DNA of 46,018 nt, taken from assembly GCA_025927685.1 (NCBI GenBank), contig JAICKX010000013.1:1-46018 (forward strand), given 5' to 3'. This DNA comes from Thermoleophilia bacterium (GTDB taxonomy: Bacteria > Actinomycetota > Thermoleophilia > Gaiellales > JAICJC01). The notes under the pieces are model-generated. The model was not told where the DNA came from, searched no databases, and was given only the letters and a program-made list of their open reading frames with translations. The translations under genes were made by a program, and so were the position numbers. Of this stretch, positions 38,525 through 46,018 are shown one piece after another (position 1 is the first letter of the stretch; each line of letters starts with the position of its first letter).

Positions 38525-40554
38525 GCGAGGCACCCACCACGGCGCACGCGGCGCTCGCGATCGAGGATCTGAGCGTCGCCTACGTCGTGCGCGGGGTCCC
38601 CCGCGCCGTGCTGCGGAGCGGGTCGTTCTCGATCGCGCCGGGCGAGTAGTACGGGCTCGTGGGCGAGTCGGGCTGCGGGAAGTCGACGACGGCGTACGCC
38701 GCGCTGCGCTACCTGCCCGCCAACGGCCGCATCACGGGCGGGAAGGCGCTGATCGACGGCACCGATGTCACGCATCTCAAGACGGGCGAGCTCCAGCGGC
38801 TGCGCGCCACGCGCGTCTCGATGGTCTACCAGGATCCGGGCGCGGCGCTCAACCCGTCGATCAGGATCGGGCCGCAGGTCGAAGAGGCGTTCACCGTGCT
38901 CGGGCACTCCGACGCTCGCAGCCGGGCCCTGGCGGCGCTCGACCACGTTCGCATCTCCGACCCCCGCCGGGTGATGGCGCGCTATCCGCATCAGCTCTCG
39001 GGCGGCATGCAGCAGCGCGTGGTGATCGCGATGGCGCTGGCGTGCGATCCGCAGCTGCTCGTCCTGGACGAGCCGACAACCGGCCTCGACGCGACCGTCG
39101 AGGCGGAGGTGCTCGACCTCATCCAGGCGCTGCGGACCGAGATGGGCGCGGCGCTCCTCCTGATCGGACACAACCTGGGCGTGATCCGCAAGATGTGCGA
39201 CCGCGTCGGGGTGATGTACGCAGGGCGGCTCGTGGAGGAGGGGCCGGCGGAGGCCATCTTCCGCGAGCCCAGGCATCCGTACACGGTCGGCCTGCTCCGG
39301 TGCGTTCCGCGGCTCGGCTCCCGGAAGGAGGATCACCGGCTGGAGACCATCCCGGGGTTCCTGCCCCAGATCGGCGAGTCGCTCCCGGCGTGCGTGTTCG
39401 TCGACCGCTGTCCCATCGCGACCGAGGTGTGCCGGACCGAGCCGCCGCCGGCCGTCCCCGTCGGCCAGGGCCGCTTCTCGCTCTGCCACCACACCGATCG
39501 GATCGCGGCGATCCCCGCCCCGGCCGCCGAGGCTTCCGCTCCACGCGCCGCTCAGGCGGCCGCACCGGTGCTGTCGCTCGAGGGTGTCTCCAAGACGTTC
39601 AAGCAGGCCGGCCACAACGTCTATGCGCTCGCCGGCATCGACCTCGAGCTGCGGGCCGGGGAGACGCTCGGGCTGGTCGGCGAGTCCGGCTCCGGTAAGA
39701 CGACGCTCGCCAAGACGATCCTCGGCATCCACGCGCCCGACGAGGGAGGCGTGATGACGCTGAAGGGCGAGCGGCTTCCCGGCACCGTCGCAGAGCGCGG
39801 GCGCGAGGAGAAACGCTCGATCCAGATCGTGTTCCAGAACCCGGACTCGGCGCTGAACCGCAGCCACACCGTGCGCGGCATCCTGATGCGCTCGCTGAAG
39901 AAGCTCGCGGGACTCGCCGGACAGGCGGCCGAGGAGCGGCTGGAGACGCTCGGCCAGCACGTTCGCCTGAGCTCGCGCCACCTCGACATGCGACCGCGGC
40001 AGCTGTCGGGAGGGCTGAAGCAGCGCGTCGCCATCGCGCGAGCCTTCGCCGGCAGCCCGCGCATCGTCGTCTGCGACGAGCCGACGAGCGCGCTCGACGT
40101 GTCGGTGCAGGCGGCCATCCTGAACCTGCTGGCCGACCTCCAGCGCGACGAGGGCTCGAGCTACGTCTTCATCTCACACGACCTGAACGTCGTTCGCTAC
40201 CTCTCGGATCGGATCGCAGTCCTGTATCTGGGCCGGCTGATGGAGGTCGGGCCCGCGGCGACCGTCTTCGACCCTCCGCACCACCCGTACACCGAGGCGC
40301 TCCTGTCGGCCGTCCCGCGGGTCGACGGTGAGCCGACCGACCGGATCCGGCTCGAGGGCGAGATCCCGAGCGCCGCTGCGCCGCCGGCGGGTTGCGTGTT
40401 CCACACCCGCTGCCCACGCCGCATCCCCGGGCTGTGCGACGTCGACGAGCCGGACCTCAAGGAGGTCGAGCCGGGGCACCTCATGCGCTGCCACATCTCC
40501 GTCGAGGAGCTGCGGCGGGTGCAGGCGAAGGTGGTCGAGCCCGCCGAGGCCTGA
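38521..40554 (+). pseudogene. Fused DppD-DppF ABC ATPase with an in-frame TAG
   Basis: One frame encodes two complete nucleotide-binding domains joined by an oligopeptide C-terminal domain and a Pro/Ala linker, about 677 residues. The first has GESGCGKSTT, SGGMQQRVVIAMAL and LLVLDEPTTGLD; the second has VGESGSGKTTLAKT, SGGLKQRVAIAR and IVVCDEPTSALD. A TAG at 38647-38649 interrupts it in FSIAPGE-stop-YGLVGE, just before the first Walker A. GTG 38659 could restart translation, but it would lose the beta-strand before Walker A. Everything after the stop looks under normal selection. Explanations are a recent nonsense mutation, a sequencing error or stop readthrough. If truly broken, the importer lacks one ATPase. 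Confidence 0.75.
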
Positions 40555-40594
40555 CCGGGCCGGGACTCCGAGCCGTGGGCCGCAAGCCTGCGGA

Positions 40595-40623
40595 TTGACT
40601 TCGAGGCCCACCTCCCGTACATC
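40595..40623 (+). promoter_or_regulatory. Possible promoter of the LCP-like gene
   Basis: TTGACT (40595-40600) and TACATC (40618-40623) are separated by 17 nt, upstream of a leader of about 45 nt that ends with GAGGGGG before the ATG. The -10 match is weak. Confidence 0.35.
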
Positions 40624-40671
40624 CTTGGAGGAGGAGCGGGGACGCTGGGGGCCAGCTTCGAGGGGGACGTA

Positions 40672-41904
40672 ATGCGCAGACTCAGCCAGAGTCTGGTCCT
40701 GCTGCTGATAGCGATCGGTGCTGTCGGCGCCGGCACGTTCGGCGCGATCGCGCTCTCCTACCACCGGTTCTCGGCGGAGGTGCGGACGGCGAGGGCATCG
40801 ATGCCGGCGACCGGCGACGCGATGCCGTCGCCGACCGGTGCGCTCGACGAGCCCCAGGTCATCCTGGTGCGAGGAGCGGGCACGCCTGCCTCGGGCGGCG
40901 CGGTGCTGTTCCGCTCGGCGCCGAAGGGGACGACCGCGGCGTTCCTCTCGATCCCCGGCAGCGCGCTCGTCGCAGGCGAGCCCGTGAACCGGCTCGACAC
41001 TCCCCGGCTGCTACGCGGGTTGCGCACGACCCTGGGCATCGCCCTCCCGCACGTCGTGATCGTCCACCCGAAGGTGTCAGGGCCCGTCGAGCAGCGCGTC
41101 GTCCGCGCCACGGCCGGCCGGGTTCTGGCACCGACGAGCGTCACGCAGCTCCAGGGGACAGGACAAGCCATCGCCGGCACGTCCACGGACCTCACGGACG
41201 CCGACGTCCTGGGGCTCATGTGGGCGCATCTGGATGACCGCCGAGTCGTTCACTGCGAGGTGCCCGGGCATCAGTCGCTGGACTCGGCCCAGGCCGTCGC
41301 CGTCGCCGCCGCCTTCCTCGCGCCAGATGACGGCAAGCGGCCGCCCGGATGCTCGGCGCGGGCGATCGCCCCGGCCTCCTTCGTCCCACCAAAAGCGTTC
41401 GTCGTCTTCGTACAGGACTTCGGGACGTGGGCGTTCGCCATGATCGGTGGCGCGGCGATGCTGGCGTCGCTCGGCGCGGCCGCGCTCTTCGCGCGCAGGC
41501 GGTTCGGAGACGTGACGGATGCCGCCCCGGCACCCGCGCTCCACACCGCGGCGCCCGCGCCCGCGGCGACCCTCAGGCTTGCCCGTGTCGACTGGGTGGC
41601 GCCGGCAGCGGCGCTCGCGGGAGCCGGCGGTGCGATCCGGCGCGCGCTCGCCAGAGCGGCGGTGAACGACCTCGCGCCCAGGGCCGCGCTCGGGCGGGCC
41701 GCCGGGGCCGTCGCAGCCTTCGGCCGTGGCGCGCTCGACCGGCTGAACGAGATCCGCCCTCGCGTGTCGTCGGTGGAAGACGCCGCGTTCCCGAGATATC
41801 GCTCGCGGGCGCGGAAATTCGCCTACCTGCACCAGGACGCGCTCTGGGTCGGTCTCTGCGCCACAGCCGCGGCCGGGGTCCTGATCCGGCTGCTCACGTC
41901 CTGA
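40672..41904 (+). CDS. Membrane protein with a degenerate LytR-CpsA-Psr-like domain
   Basis: This 410-residue protein starts with a membrane helix (LVLLLIAIGAVGAGTFGAIA). An extracellular domain at about 55-240 has the LCP strand pattern PQVILVRGAG, TTAAFLSIPGSAL, PRLLRGLRTTLGIALPHVVI. True LCP enzymes attach glycopolymers to the cell wall. Here the polyprenyl-phosphate-binding Arg/Asp set is not obvious, so activity is doubtful. A second helix (WAFAMIGGAAMLASLGAAAL) and a third at the C-terminus (GLCATAAAGVLIRLL) flank a basic Ala-rich cytosolic part. A strong GAGGGGG site precedes the ATG. It may relate to wall attachment of surface polymers. The family call is tentative. Confidence 0.6.
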   Translation: MRRLSQSLVLLLIAIGAVGAGTFGAIALSYHRFSAEVRTARASMPATGDAMPSPTGALDEPQVILVRGAGTPASGGAVLFRSAPKGTTAAFLSIPGSALVAGEPVNRLDTPRLLRGLRTTLGIALPHVVIVHPKVSGPVEQRVVRATAGRVLAPTSVTQLQGTGQAIAGTSTDLTDADVLGLMWAHLDDRRVVHCEVPGHQSLDSAQAVAVAAAFLAPDDGKRPPGCSARAIAPASFVPPKAFVVFVQDFGTWAFAMIGGAAMLASLGAAALFARRRFGDVTDAAPAPALHTAAPAPAATLRLARVDWVAPAAALAGAGGAIRRALARAAVNDLAPRAALGRAAGAVAAFGRGALDRLNEIRPRVSSVEDAAFPRYRSRARKFAYLHQDALWVGLCATAAAGVLIRLLTS

Positions 41905-41987
41905 AGGCTGCGGCGCGCGGCCGGCGTGTGTGATCATCGCCGGTGCGATGACGGCTCCCGCCCGACGGCCGGACGCCCCGCTGCTCC

Positions 41988-43301
41988 TCAGGCGGTGCGG
42001 CGCCGCGCGCGGACGACGACGGCCCGGTCCGGCTGGATGGAGGCGAACGGCTGCGGCTGCGGCAGCTCGCCGTCCAAGGAGAGCTCGAGCGCCTGGCTAC
42101 AGGCCGAAACGAGCAGCGTGCCCTCCGCCCAGGCGAGCTTCTCGCCCAGGCACTGCCGCCGCCCGGCGCCGAACGGCAGGTACGTGCGGCGCGGGATCTC
42201 ATCCTCCAGGAAGCGGGCTGGGCGGAACTCGAGCGGCCGGCGGAAGAACCGCTCGTCGCGGTGGAGGTGGTACTGGCAGATCAGCCCGATCTCCCCGGCT
42301 CTGAGCGGCGTCCCACCCACCTCGACATCCTCCGCCGCCGCGCGTGCGATGTACCAGCTGGGCGGGTACAGCCGCAGCGCCTCGGCGAACACGGCCCGTG
42401 CGCGAGGCAGCCGATCGATGTCGGCGGCCCCCGGAGGGGAGTCGCCGAGCACCTCGCGGCACTCCTCGTGCAGCCACTCCTGCAGCTCATGGTCATGCGC
42501 CAGGTGGGCGAGCGCGAATGTCAGCGCGGGGGCGGTCGTCTCGATGCCCGCCGCGTACACGACAAGGATGTTGCGGGCCGCCACGGCCGTCTCGAGATCG
42601 AGATCGGCTGCGACGCGCTTGACGATCGCAGGGACGGATGCCTCCGGCGAGTCGGCCTCGGCGATGCCGAGGAAGGTCGCCATCAGGCGGCCGACCGCCC
42701 GCTCAGCGATTGGTGTCGAGGCGACGTTGCCGGGCTGGAAGAGCCGCTCGTAGGCGAGCACGTCCGCGATGTCGGAATTCGCTGCCTGCGCGTCGAACTC
42801 GATGTCCGAGAACACCGTGCGCGCGATCACCTCGACCGCGAACGGGCCCGTCAGCTCGGCGACGTCGCTCGTCCCGGCACGCGCCAGCGTGTCGACGACC
42901 CCGGCCACGAGCACGGCGACGACCTCGGCCAGGCCGGACGCGGAGGCTGCGCTCGAGAACCGCGGCATGAGCGCCTTCCGGGCCGGAAGATGCTCCGTGC
43001 GGTCGTCGGAGCTGAGCAGCCGGCCAAGCGACGAGAAGCGCTCCCGCCGAAGCCGCGGCGTGGTGATCGTGTTGACCTTGATGAGCCGGTCGGCGCGCCT
43101 GACCAGGAGATCCTCGATCGGGCCGGGCCCCTTCAGGTACGCCAGCTGCGTTCGCCCCGCCCGGGCCCGCGCGACGTCGCCGGGAAGCGCGTGAAGCCGC
43201 GCCAGCTCACGCCACGGGTCGGCGCGAAGGCGGGCCGGAGAGAGCACCGTCCTGCGACGCGACAGGGTGGCGCGGAGGGGTCTCAGCGTGCCCGCGTTCA
43301 C
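41988..43301 (-). CDS. Cytochrome P450
   Basis: This 437-residue haem monooxygenase shows the I-helix oxygen site VYAAGIETTAPALTFALAHL, the ExxR motif in FAEALRLYPPSWYIARAA, the PERF-like FRPARFLED and the haem loop YLPFGAGRRQCLGEKLA with the Cys ligand. It has no membrane anchor, so it is a soluble bacterial type needing ferredoxin partners not seen here. The N-terminus LSRRRTVLSPARLRADPWRE is typical for class I bacterial P450s. GTG 43301 has TATAGG about 13 nt upstream on the same strand. It is convergent with the LCP-like gene. The substrate is unknown. Confidence 0.95.
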   Translation of the reverse strand: MNAGTLRPLRATLSRRRTVLSPARLRADPWRELARLHALPGDVARARAGRTQLAYLKGPGPIEDLLVRRADRLIKVNTITTPRLRRERFSSLGRLLSSDDRTEHLPARKALMPRFSSAASASGLAEVVAVLVAGVVDTLARAGTSDVAELTGPFAVEVIARTVFSDIEFDAQAANSDIADVLAYERLFQPGNVASTPIAERAVGRLMATFLGIAEADSPEASVPAIVKRVAADLDLETAVAARNILVVYAAGIETTAPALTFALAHLAHDHELQEWLHEECREVLGDSPPGAADIDRLPRARAVFAEALRLYPPSWYIARAAAEDVEVGGTPLRAGEIGLICQYHLHRDERFFRRPLEFRPARFLEDEIPRRTYLPFGAGRRQCLGEKLAWAEGTLLVSACSQALELSLDGELPQPQPFASIQPDRAVVVRARRRTA

Positions 43302-43339
43302 CGTGGTGCGTGAGCCTATACCGCGGCGGCCGGGGGCCG

Positions 43340-43765
43340 TCAGCTCGTCGGCAGGACGACGTTGCCGTCGCCGTCGAGTCCGAAGCCCGGGTTGTGTGCG
43401 ACCTCCCAGGCATGACCGTCGAGATCGCGGAAGGCTCCGGCGTAGCCGCCGTAGAAGGTCGCGGAGGGCTCTCGCGTGATCTCCGCGCCGTGGGAACGAG
43501 CCTGCTCGATCACCTGATGCACCTCGTCCTGTGAGCCCACGTTATGAGCGAGCGCGATGCCGCCCCATCGCGCGCCGTCGTCCGCGATGCCCATGTCCTC
43601 GGCGAGCTTCGCGCGGCTCCAGAGCACGAGGATGGAACCGTTCGCCTGGAAGAACGCCGTCTCTTCGATGTCCATCGCCGGCGACCATCCCAACGCCTCG
43701 TAGAAGGCCTTCGCCCTGGCGTAGTCGGACACGCCCAACGTGACGAGGCTGATGCGCTGTCTCAC
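43340..43765 (-). CDS. VOC family protein (glyoxalase/bleomycin resistance-like)
   Basis: This 141-residue VOC protein begins RQRISLVTLGVSDYARAKAF with YEALGWSP, the usual first module. The second module includes ARWGGIALAHNVGSQDEVHQ and closes with GYAGAFRDLDGHAWEVAHNP, with the conserved Glu of the last strand. It resembles small VOC proteins annotated as glyoxalases that often lack proven activity. GTG 43765 is chosen because TAGGAT ends exactly 6 nt upstream; GTG 43768 is adjacent. Its neighbour downstream is the P450 gene, and the surface repeat protein gene is divergent. Confidence 0.9.
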   Translation of the reverse strand: MRQRISLVTLGVSDYARAKAFYEALGWSPAMDIEETAFFQANGSILVLWSRAKLAEDMGIADDGARWGGIALAHNVGSQDEVHQVIEQARSHGAEITREPSATFYGGYAGAFRDLDGHAWEVAHNPGFGLDGDGNVVLPTS

Positions 43766-43771
43766 CACCCG

Positions 43772-43777
43772 ATCCTA
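43772..43777 (-). promoter_or_regulatory. -10 box TAGGAT before the VOC gene
   Basis: On the minus strand, TAGGAT ends 6 nt before GTG 43765 and 3 nt before GTG 43768. The spacing favours 43765 as the transcription and translation start. Confidence 0.5.
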
Positions 43778-43967
43778 CCCGGTGCCTCCAAGCGAGCCAC
43801 GCCGGCAACCGACCGTGCCGGGGACGCGCGGATCCCACAAACGGGCTACCTGGGATATCAGCCATTCGGGGGATTGGCGCTTGCCGTGGAGCGGCGGAGA
43901 CTGGAAGCGAGTTCCAGGTGGCACATGCCGCCGGCAACCGCGCAGCGCGTTCCAGGGAGGCTCCACC
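43778..43967 (+). other. Intergenic leader of the repeat protein, with two stem-loops
   Basis: ATCCCA (43832-43837) pairs with TGGGAT (43851-43856), and CTGGAA (43901-43906) pairs with TTCCAG (43912-43917) over a 5-nt loop. GCCGGCAACCG occurs twice (43801-43811, 43930-43940). A GGGAGG ribosome site is at 43955-43960. This may be a structured 5' leader, but it does not match a riboswitch class I can name. Confidence 0.35.
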
Positions 43968-46018
43968 GTGAACATCACAGCTCAGATCCGTATCCACCGC
44001 CGCGGGTTGCTTCATCTGCTCGCGGTCATGGCCTGTGTGGTCCTCTCCGCCGCCGTCCCGGCGGCCGCCTCTGCGATGGTGACCGGCGGCGGGTCGGCGA
44101 CCACTCCATGGATCCAGAGCGACGAGGCCGACTACCCTCCCGGCGCCACCGTCACGCTCGACGGCGGCAACTGGTCGGCGGGCGAGAGCGTCCACATCGT
44201 CGTGGACGACACGAACGGTCACACGTGGCACTTCACCGTTGACGTCGCGGCCGATCCGGACGGCGTCATCGAGAGCACGTTCACGCTTCCGGATGCGTTC
44301 ATCTCGAACTACGACGTCACCGCCACGGGGCCGGTGTCCGGCACCGCGACGACGACGTTCCTGGACACCAACGTCAACGTCAAGACCACCGGCGTGTCCA
44401 GCGCCACCGTGGACTGGGTGCGGTACAACAGCCTGAACTGCTCGGGAGCCCCGGCCGCATCGGGGCAAATCACCGCCACGAGCGCAGGCAACGGTGCCGC
44501 GCTCCCCGGCGGCGCCACGACGAGCCAGTCGCTGCAGCTGACGGCGGGGGCGGTCTCGGGCTCGCTGTTCGCCTCGTGGTCCGGCGGGAACATCCCGTCC
44601 CCGCCGAACAGCGCGAACCCGATCTGCGTCGCCGGCGACACCCCGACCCAGCAGATCGCTGCGAACTACGCCGCGAACACGACCCGCACCACGTCGACCG
44701 CGCTTGCTCTGACCACCGGCACCAATCCGGCCACCTACGGCAGCCCGCTGGCGTACACGGCAACCGTCACCGCGCCCGGCGGCAATCCGACCAACGTCGG
44801 GACGGTGACCTTCCGGAACGGCACGACCGTCCTCTGTGGCTCGGTGCCGCTTGCGAGCGGCACGGCCACCTGCACGCCGCACCTCCCGGCAGGGGCTGCG
44901 AGCCTGACGGCGGCATATTCCGGGACCGCGAGCGGCTCGGTGCAGTTCACCTCGAGCACCAGCAGCTCGCTCGCCCAGACGGTCAGCCCGAAGAGCCTGA
45001 CCATCCTGGGAGCGGTGGCACAGTCCAAGACCTACGACGCGTCCACCGCGGCGACGGTCGACTTCTCCGGCGCCAGCCTGGACGGCGTCGTGTCGCCCGA
45101 CGCCGTCTCGATCGACAGCAGCAGCTACGCGGCGGCCTTCGCCAGCGCTGCCGCGGGGACCGGCAAGGCGGTCTCGGTCAGCGGTGTCGCGCTCAGCGGC
45201 GCCGACGCCGGCAACTACACCGTGTCGCAGCCGGGGGGTCTCACCGCGACGGTGGCGCCGCGCGGCGTGACGGCGTCGATCACGGCGGCGGACAAGACGT
45301 ATGACGGGACGGCGGACGCGGCCATTACCAGCTGCGCCCTCGAAGCGGCGGCCGGGAACCACGGCGTCCTGGCGGCCGACGCCGTCGGGTGCGACGCTGC
45401 GAACGGCCGGTTTTCCTCCAAGGACGCGGGCAGCCACTCGGTGACCGCTGACGTGTCGCTGACCGGCGCCGACAGCGATAACTACGAGCTCACGAGCTCG
45501 AGCGCAGCGACGGGCGCCGGCATCGCACAGCGCCCTGTCACCGCGACGATCACCGCCGCCGACAAGACCTACGACGGAACCACCGACGCCGCGTTGACGG
45601 GCTGCGCGCTCGAGGCAGCGGCTGGGGATCATGGCGTCCTGGCGGCCGACGCCGTGGGGTGTGACGGCGCCAATGCGGTGTTCGGGTCGTCCCAGGCGGG
45701 CTTGCGGGCGGTCTCGGCCGATGTGTCGCTGACCGGCGCCGACAGCGCCAACTATGCGCTGACGAGCGATACCGCCGCGACGTCGGCGACGATCGATCGG
45801 CGGCCGGTGACGGCGTCGATCACGGCGGCTGACAAGACGTATGACGGTACGGCGGACGCGTCCATTACCAGCTGCGCCCTCGAAGCGGCGGCCGGGAATC
45901 ACGGCGTCCTGGCGGCCGACGCCGTCGGGTGCGACGCTGCGAACGGCCGGTTTTCCTCCAAGGACGCGGGCAGCCACTCGGTGACCGCTGACGTGTCGCT
46001 GACCGGCGCCGACAGCGA
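43968..46018 (+). CDS. Secreted repeat protein with Ig-like and YDG (MBG) domains, 5' part
   Basis: The frame is open to the window end, giving 683 residues of a longer protein. GTG has GGGAGG 7 nt upstream. A signal peptide (GLLHLLAVMACVVLSAAVPA, cleavage near AAASA) is followed by a domain with DEADYPPGATVTLDGGNW, common in large secreted actinobacterial proteins. An Ig-like domain (about 245-340) has NPATYGSPLAYTATV and VGTVTFRNGTTVLCG. From about 345 on there are YDG-type repeats, each with KTYDGTxDA and GADSxNY. Such proteins are surface adhesins or matrix proteins. The long minus-strand frame opposite it is a GC artefact. Confidence 0.9.
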   Translation, partial: MNITAQIRIHRRGLLHLLAVMACVVLSAAVPAAASAMVTGGGSATTPWIQSDEADYPPGATVTLDGGNWSAGESVHIVVDDTNGHTWHFTVDVAADPDGVIESTFTLPDAFISNYDVTATGPVSGTATTTFLDTNVNVKTTGVSSATVDWVRYNSLNCSGAPAASGQITATSAGNGAALPGGATTSQSLQLTAGAVSGSLFASWSGGNIPSPPNSANPICVAGDTPTQQIAANYAANTTRTTSTALALTTGTNPATYGSPLAYTATVTAPGGNPTNVGTVTFRNGTTVLCGSVPLASGTATCTPHLPAGAASLTAAYSGTASGSVQFTSSTSSSLAQTVSPKSLTILGAVAQSKTYDASTAATVDFSGASLDGVVSPDAVSIDSSSYAAAFASAAAGTGKAVSVSGVALSGADAGNYTVSQPGGLTATVAPRGVTASITAADKTYDGTADAAITSCALEAAAGNHGVLAADAVGCDAANGRFSSKDAGSHSVTADVSLTGADSDNYELTSSSAATGAGIAQRPVTATITAADKTYDGTTDAALTGCALEAAAGDHGVLAADAVGCDGANAVFGSSQAGLRAVSADVSLTGADSANYALTSDTAATSATIDRRPVTASITAADKTYDGTADASITSCALEAAAGNHGVLAADAVGCDAANGRFSSKDAGSHSVTADVSLTGADS
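45267..46018 (+). repeat. Tandem 270-bp YDG repeats with A-B-A' pattern
   Basis: Units start at 45267, 45537 and 45807, each 270 bp (90 residues). Units 1 and 3, 540 bp apart, differ at only about four positions over the roughly 210 nt visible, while unit 2 is clearly more diverged. A more distant copy precedes them from about 45000. This suggests recent duplication of a two-unit block or gene conversion. The array runs past the window end. Confidence 0.85.

Noticed and set aside
43801-43967. A cyclic-di-GMP or cyclic-di-AMP riboswitch
   Set aside because: The CGGGGGA stretch is suggestive, but the conserved core sequences and stem order of those classes cannot be found.
43542-45977. An 811-codon open frame on the minus strand opposite the surface repeat protein
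   Set aside because: The plus strand has a signal peptide, ribosome site and clear YDG domains. The minus product is a low-complexity Arg/Gly/Ala sequence produced by high GC at codon positions.
45267-46018. A CRISPR-like or satellite repeat array
   Set aside because: The 270-bp repeats are in frame and encode a known protein domain; there are no short repeats with unique spacers.
1-46018. A phage, defence or toxin-antitoxin system
   Set aside because: No phage structural gene, integrase, restriction-modification, CRISPR-associated or toxin-antitoxin gene could be recognised; the small genes present have no paired layout.

Overview
The window is about 46 kb of very GC-rich DNA. It is densely packed and has many GTG starts, ATGA/GTGA/TAATG gene overlaps and strong third-position GC. 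At least eight genes have a TANNNT-like -10 box only 6-10 nt before the start codon and no Shine-Dalgarno sequence, which suggests leaderless transcripts. Together with the protein families present, this points to a high-GC actinobacterium, possibly of the Thermoleophilia type. That placement is an inference; there is no rRNA or other phylogenetic marker here. I saw no rRNA, tRNA, CRISPR array or complete insertion sequence.

Layout. (1) 1-2567: the 3' part of a CUT2 (xylose/ribose-type) sugar ABC transporter: binding-protein fragment, half-size ATPase and permease. (2) 2605-11499: small stress and housekeeping genes (DUF892 ferritin-like protein, a small basic protein, YjbR-AraC-VOC operon, cyclic-nucleotide-domain flavoprotein, coiled-coil protein, exonuclease III, membrane protein). 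This stretch also holds decay: a short-chain dehydrogenase broken by a deletion and a frameshift, and a methyltransferase tail and a cupin tail joined at a deletion scar.

(3) 11551-27625: a surface-glycan or glycoconjugate cluster. It has two ATP-grasp ligases, two divergent sulfotransferases, an asparagine-synthetase-like protein, four glycosyltransferases (two GT2, two GT4), two CelD/FemAB-like N-acyltransferases and a secreted GH26 hydrolase. It ends in an unusual tight module: a ComA (phosphosulfolactate synthase) homologue, an ATP-grasp ligase and a ComB (phosphosulfolactate phosphatase) homologue. I read this as a possible pathway that makes a sulfolactate-like acid from PEP and sulfite and attaches it to something, perhaps the glycan. 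A 205-bp MITE-like element with 17-bp inverted ends and a 24-bp central palindrome sits inside this cluster.

(4) 27812-40554: a catabolic island. A DadA-type FAD oxidoreductase, an overlapping three-gene operon (2-hydroxyacid dehydrogenase, flavin amine oxidase, Rieske oxygenase), a divergent trimethylamine-dehydrogenase-like flavoprotein and a Dpp/Opp-type ABC importer together suggest uptake and oxidative N-dealkylation of an N-methylated amine, betaine or modified peptide. The fused DppD-DppF ATPase gene has an in-frame TAG just before the first Walker A motif, and the OYE-type flavoprotein lacks one of four expected Fe-S cysteines.

(5) 40672-46018: an LCP-like membrane protein, a cytochrome P450, a VOC protein and the 5' part of a large secreted repeat protein (Ig-like plus YDG/MBG repeats), which runs off the end of the window.
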